A stretch of DNA of 57,545 bases, from assembly GCA_016207825.1 (NCBI GenBank), contig JACQZI010000030.1, positions 1 through 57,545 on the forward strand, read 5' to 3'. The notes under the pieces are model-generated. The model saw only the letters and a list, made by a program, of their open reading frames with translations, was not told where the DNA came from and made no database searches. Every line of letters starts with the position of its first letter. The first letter of the stretch is position 1. Origin of the DNA: Planctomycetota bacterium. GTDB taxonomy: Bacteria > Planctomycetota > MHYJ01 > JACQXL01 > JACQZI01. The position numbers and the translations under genes are program-made. Positions 55,884-57,545 of this stretch are shown here, in pieces.

Positions 55884-56384
55884 ATGTTCAAGAGAGAAGC
55901 AATTATTAATTTAATCTATTTATTAGCCCCTATCTTATTAGCCGTCATTATCGCGTTATTGCTTCCATTAAGATTTAATCGCCAGAGCCTTATAGAAAAC
56001 TCACCAAACACATCAACTGATTCCATAGCATCTTCAAATATTAACGAAAGAGCTACAGAACCGGCATTTAAAGGAATGGAATTATATAGCTGGAAAAATG
56101 AAAATGATGAATGGTGTTTTGCTTTGATGTATGGAACAAATCGTGATAAATCCTACGATGAAATCACTTCCAAAGAGAACACAATTGTTGGAATCCCTAA
56201 CCTAAAAGAAAAGCTGAAATTACTCGCTCTCGGAGAGCAATTGTTTTGGTTTAATTCTTTACGTAATCCACCAGCAGATGCAAAATATAAATTAGCTTAT
56301 CCCCCAGAAATTGTTATTAAAGATATTAAGAATTATTGCGATGACTTAAATATTAAAATGCATGACGGCAGTATCAATCGGTAA
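55884..56384 (+). CDS. Hypothetical single-pass membrane protein
   Basis: 166 residues. N-terminal anchor (AIINLIYLLAPILLAVIIALLLPL), then a soluble domain (AFKGMELYSWKNENDEWCFALMYGTNRDKSYDEI) without a family I recognise. More A/T-rich than its neighbours. Its ATG is 9 nt after a TATAAT that abuts a CACAGAG repeat; no good -35 is seen and no SD. Confidence 0.55.
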   Translation: MFKREAIINLIYLLAPILLAVIIALLLPLRFNRQSLIENSPNTSTDSIASSNINERATEPAFKGMELYSWKNENDEWCFALMYGTNRDKSYDEITSKENTIVGIPNLKEKLKLLALGEQLFWFNSLRNPPADAKYKLAYPPEIVIKDIKNYCDDLNIKMHDGSINR

Positions 56385-56442
56385 CAAAAACATATCAGCT
56401 TAATCAGCTTACAAAATCTTTAATAAGAAAAGGAGGGAAGCT

Positions 56443-56790
56443 ATGAAAAACGGAAAATGGGTAACCGGGGTATTAATCGGAATTGCTCTGGGAGCGATTC
56501 TTACAGGGAGCCTGGGGAAAGTTATCGGCGCGCCGGAAAAAGATACCGAATACAAATGCGGCAGATTCCAAATCTTCCAGGGAACGGTAAACTTAAACAA
56601 CGAAGTTGATAAGAAAATCGAACCGATTCCCTTGGTCTTTTTATTGGATTCCTGCACCGGCGAGGTAAAATACTATTATATGATGCTGAGCAAGAACGAT
56701 ATGATGGTCGGGGAATGGCTACCCACGCGGTATAACATTCAGATGGTGCGACCGTCAACATCCCCGATTCCCGTGCCGGCATCGAAGTGA
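56443..56790 (+). CDS. Hypothetical membrane-anchored protein
   Basis: 115 residues. N-terminal hydrophobic segment (WVTGVLIGIALGAILTGSL) then a short mature part (YKCGRFQIFQGTVNLNNEVD, FLLDSCTGEVKYYYMMLS). SD AGGAGGG 7 nt before ATG. A palindromic repeat (56792-56851) begins right after the stop. Function unknown. Confidence 0.6.
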   Translation: MKNGKWVTGVLIGIALGAILTGSLGKVIGAPEKDTEYKCGRFQIFQGTVNLNNEVDKKIEPIPLVFLLDSCTGEVKYYYMMLSKNDMMVGEWLPTRYNIQMVRPSTSPIPVPASK

Positions 56791-56791
56791 A

Positions 56792-56851
56792 GCTCCACCC
56801 CGTCCCGATGTACCTGTCTGCCGTCGCACAGGCAGGCATCGGGGCGTGGGT
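56792..56851. repeat. Palindromic dispersed repeat after the 56443 gene
   Basis: CACCCCGTCCCGATG pairs with CATCGGGGCGTGG around CCTGTCTGCC/GGCAGG. A possible transcript end. Confidence 0.65.
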
Positions 56852-56975
56852 AAACTAAATCAAAGCACGGAAAACGAATTAAATGCGGTTTAAAACGTAT
56901 ATATTAATTCGCAAATCAATTAAATGCGGTTTTAGGCTGAGGGGGGTACTGCCCCCCACCCCCTAATTACATCCC

Positions 56976-57239
56976 CCCGGCCTATAAGATACTTCTCCCC
57001 GGTCCATAATACTTATCTCCCCGGTCTACAATATACCTGCCCCCGGACGACAATATACCTCTCCCCGGTCCATAATATACCTGCCCCCGGTCTATAATAC
57101 TTATCTCCCCCGTCTATAGTATACATGCCCCCGGCCTACAAGATAGCTCTCCCCCGTCCATAATACTTATCTCCCCGGTCTGTGATATACTTCTCCCCGG
57201 TCGACAGTATCCCTCTCCCTGGTCTATAATATACCTGGG
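56976..57239. repeat. Tandem array, 12 units of exactly 22 bp
   Basis: Twelve consecutive 22-bp units with no indel (56976, 56998, 57020 ... 57218). Consensus CCCGGTCTATAATA followed by TACCTCTC; the core GGTCTATAATATACC is an imperfect dyad. Units differ at many positions but never in length. The same C-run texture appears at the left edge of the window. No SD or family; non-coding in my view. Confidence 0.9.
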
Positions 57240-57460
57240 CCGGGTGGATAAAGTTAATGGGGGAGGATAAAATTTTACCCCTTGCCTATCGGCAGGGACT
57301 CCTTATTAATTCCGATTTCATCGGGAAACTATGTGGAGCGGGGCAGAGGAGTAAAGAACACAGAGAATGTGAAGGTGATCCTTTATGGAATTCGGTATGG
57401 CGCCCCCCTGCTTTGTTGAATAATTATTTTGAGGAGTGATATAAAAGTTAAAGTAAAACA
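57240..57460. other. Intergenic spacer with repeat remnants
   Basis: A 60-codon frame (57257-57439) has no family and contains phrases of the palindromic repeats (CGGCAGGGACTCC, GGAGCGGGGCAG), so I do not call a gene. Nothing else recognised. Confidence 0.4.
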
Positions 57461-57523
57461 GGGTCATAGACGAAAATACTTGTAGAGAACAGTATTTTTA
57501 TAAGGAGAACCCGTCTATGACCC
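57461..57523 (+). promoter_or_regulatory. Hairpin covering SD and start codon of a gene at the right edge
   Basis: GGGTCATAGACG (57461-57472) is a perfect inverted repeat of CGTCTATGACCC (57512-57523). Inside it AAAATACT (57473-57480) pairs with AGTATTTT (57491-57498). AAGGAG (57502-57507) and the ATG (57517) lie in or next to the structure. It could be a transposon end or a translation-controlling leader. Confidence 0.6.
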
Positions 57524-57545
57524 CTGATTTATTATGTGAATCGGC
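57517..57545 (+). CDS. Partial gene at right edge (start only)
   Basis: ATG with AAGGAG 9 nt upstream, reading MTPDLLCES before the window ends. Too short to assign. Its start is inside the hairpin at 57461-57523. It might be a transposase if the inverted repeat is an IS end. Confidence 0.35.

Noticed and set aside
57257-57439. 60-residue frame after the 22-bp array
   Set aside because: It contains phrases of dispersed repeats and has no recognisable family or convincing SD.

Overview
The window is ordinary bacterial chromosome with intergenic DNA unusually rich in repeats. There is no rRNA or tRNA in it, so its taxonomy rests on gene content. Ser/Thr kinase, PDZ, HEAT, TPR and B-box proteins, GatCAB, an EF-P/LipB/LipA set, PilZ and MshEN proteins, a GxxExxY protein and DciA upstream of GyrB suggest an uncultured Planctomycetota or PVC-related genome. 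That is a moderate-confidence inference. Dense housekeeping genes and mild base composition argue against a plasmid or phage.

Layout. 1-7.4 kb: a C/G-rich edge, a 66-aa membrane protein, an 11-blade BNR (Asp-box) protein, a HEAT-like protein, NAD-dependent DNA ligase, a Xer recombinase and an exported protein. 7.7-15.8 kb: gatCAB, proline dehydrogenase, a half-size TauE/SafE permease, a Ser/Thr kinase, a B-box membrane protein and an MBL hydrolase. 15.8-19.2 kb: a GxxExxY gene sitting exactly between inverted repeats, nucleotide-sugar genes, thioredoxin, glutaredoxin and a beta-ureidopropionase-like amidase. 19.2-31.9 kb: a PDZ lipoprotein with GND-Y repeats, a phosphoesterase, a 21-bp array, lipA-lipB-efp, nitroreductase, aspS, a second 21-bp array and a MacAB-like exporter that runs to 33.1 kb. 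33.2-41.6 kb: an MshEN-protease-TPR protein, pgeF-purD, an O-antigen-ligase-like protein and mutL. 41.7-46.2 kb: an operon of a lipoprotein, a HEAT protein, PilZ-NIL, PilZ, DUF6485 and PilB. 46.3-57.5 kb: DUF58, DciA, gyrB, a zincin, GH31, an arginine-deiminase-like enzyme, small membrane/zinc-ribbon proteins, a 22-bp array and the start of a gene under a hairpin.

Three patterns cut across the genes. (1) Many transcription units have near-consensus sigma70 promoters (TTGAC-N16-18-TATAAT-like) whose -10 box ends only 6-9 nt before the start codon, with no Shine-Dalgarno: mutL, purD, the macA-like gene, aspS, the MshEN-protease, dciA, the deiminase and two hypothetical/lipoprotein genes. These are predicted leaderless mRNAs, next to other genes with normal leaders and SDs. 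(2) Two or three families of dispersed palindromic repeats fill intergenic gaps and also lie in frame inside coding genes (aspS, a DUF2007 protein twice, a phosphoesterase, the pgeF C-terminus). (3) Three tandem arrays have a strict 21 or 22 bp period, about two helical turns, and carry dyad-symmetric units whose spacing is kept although the sequence drifts. These arrays are the best candidates for something undescribed.

Coordinates and starts were chosen by hand from SDs, promoters and family starts. No database search was run.
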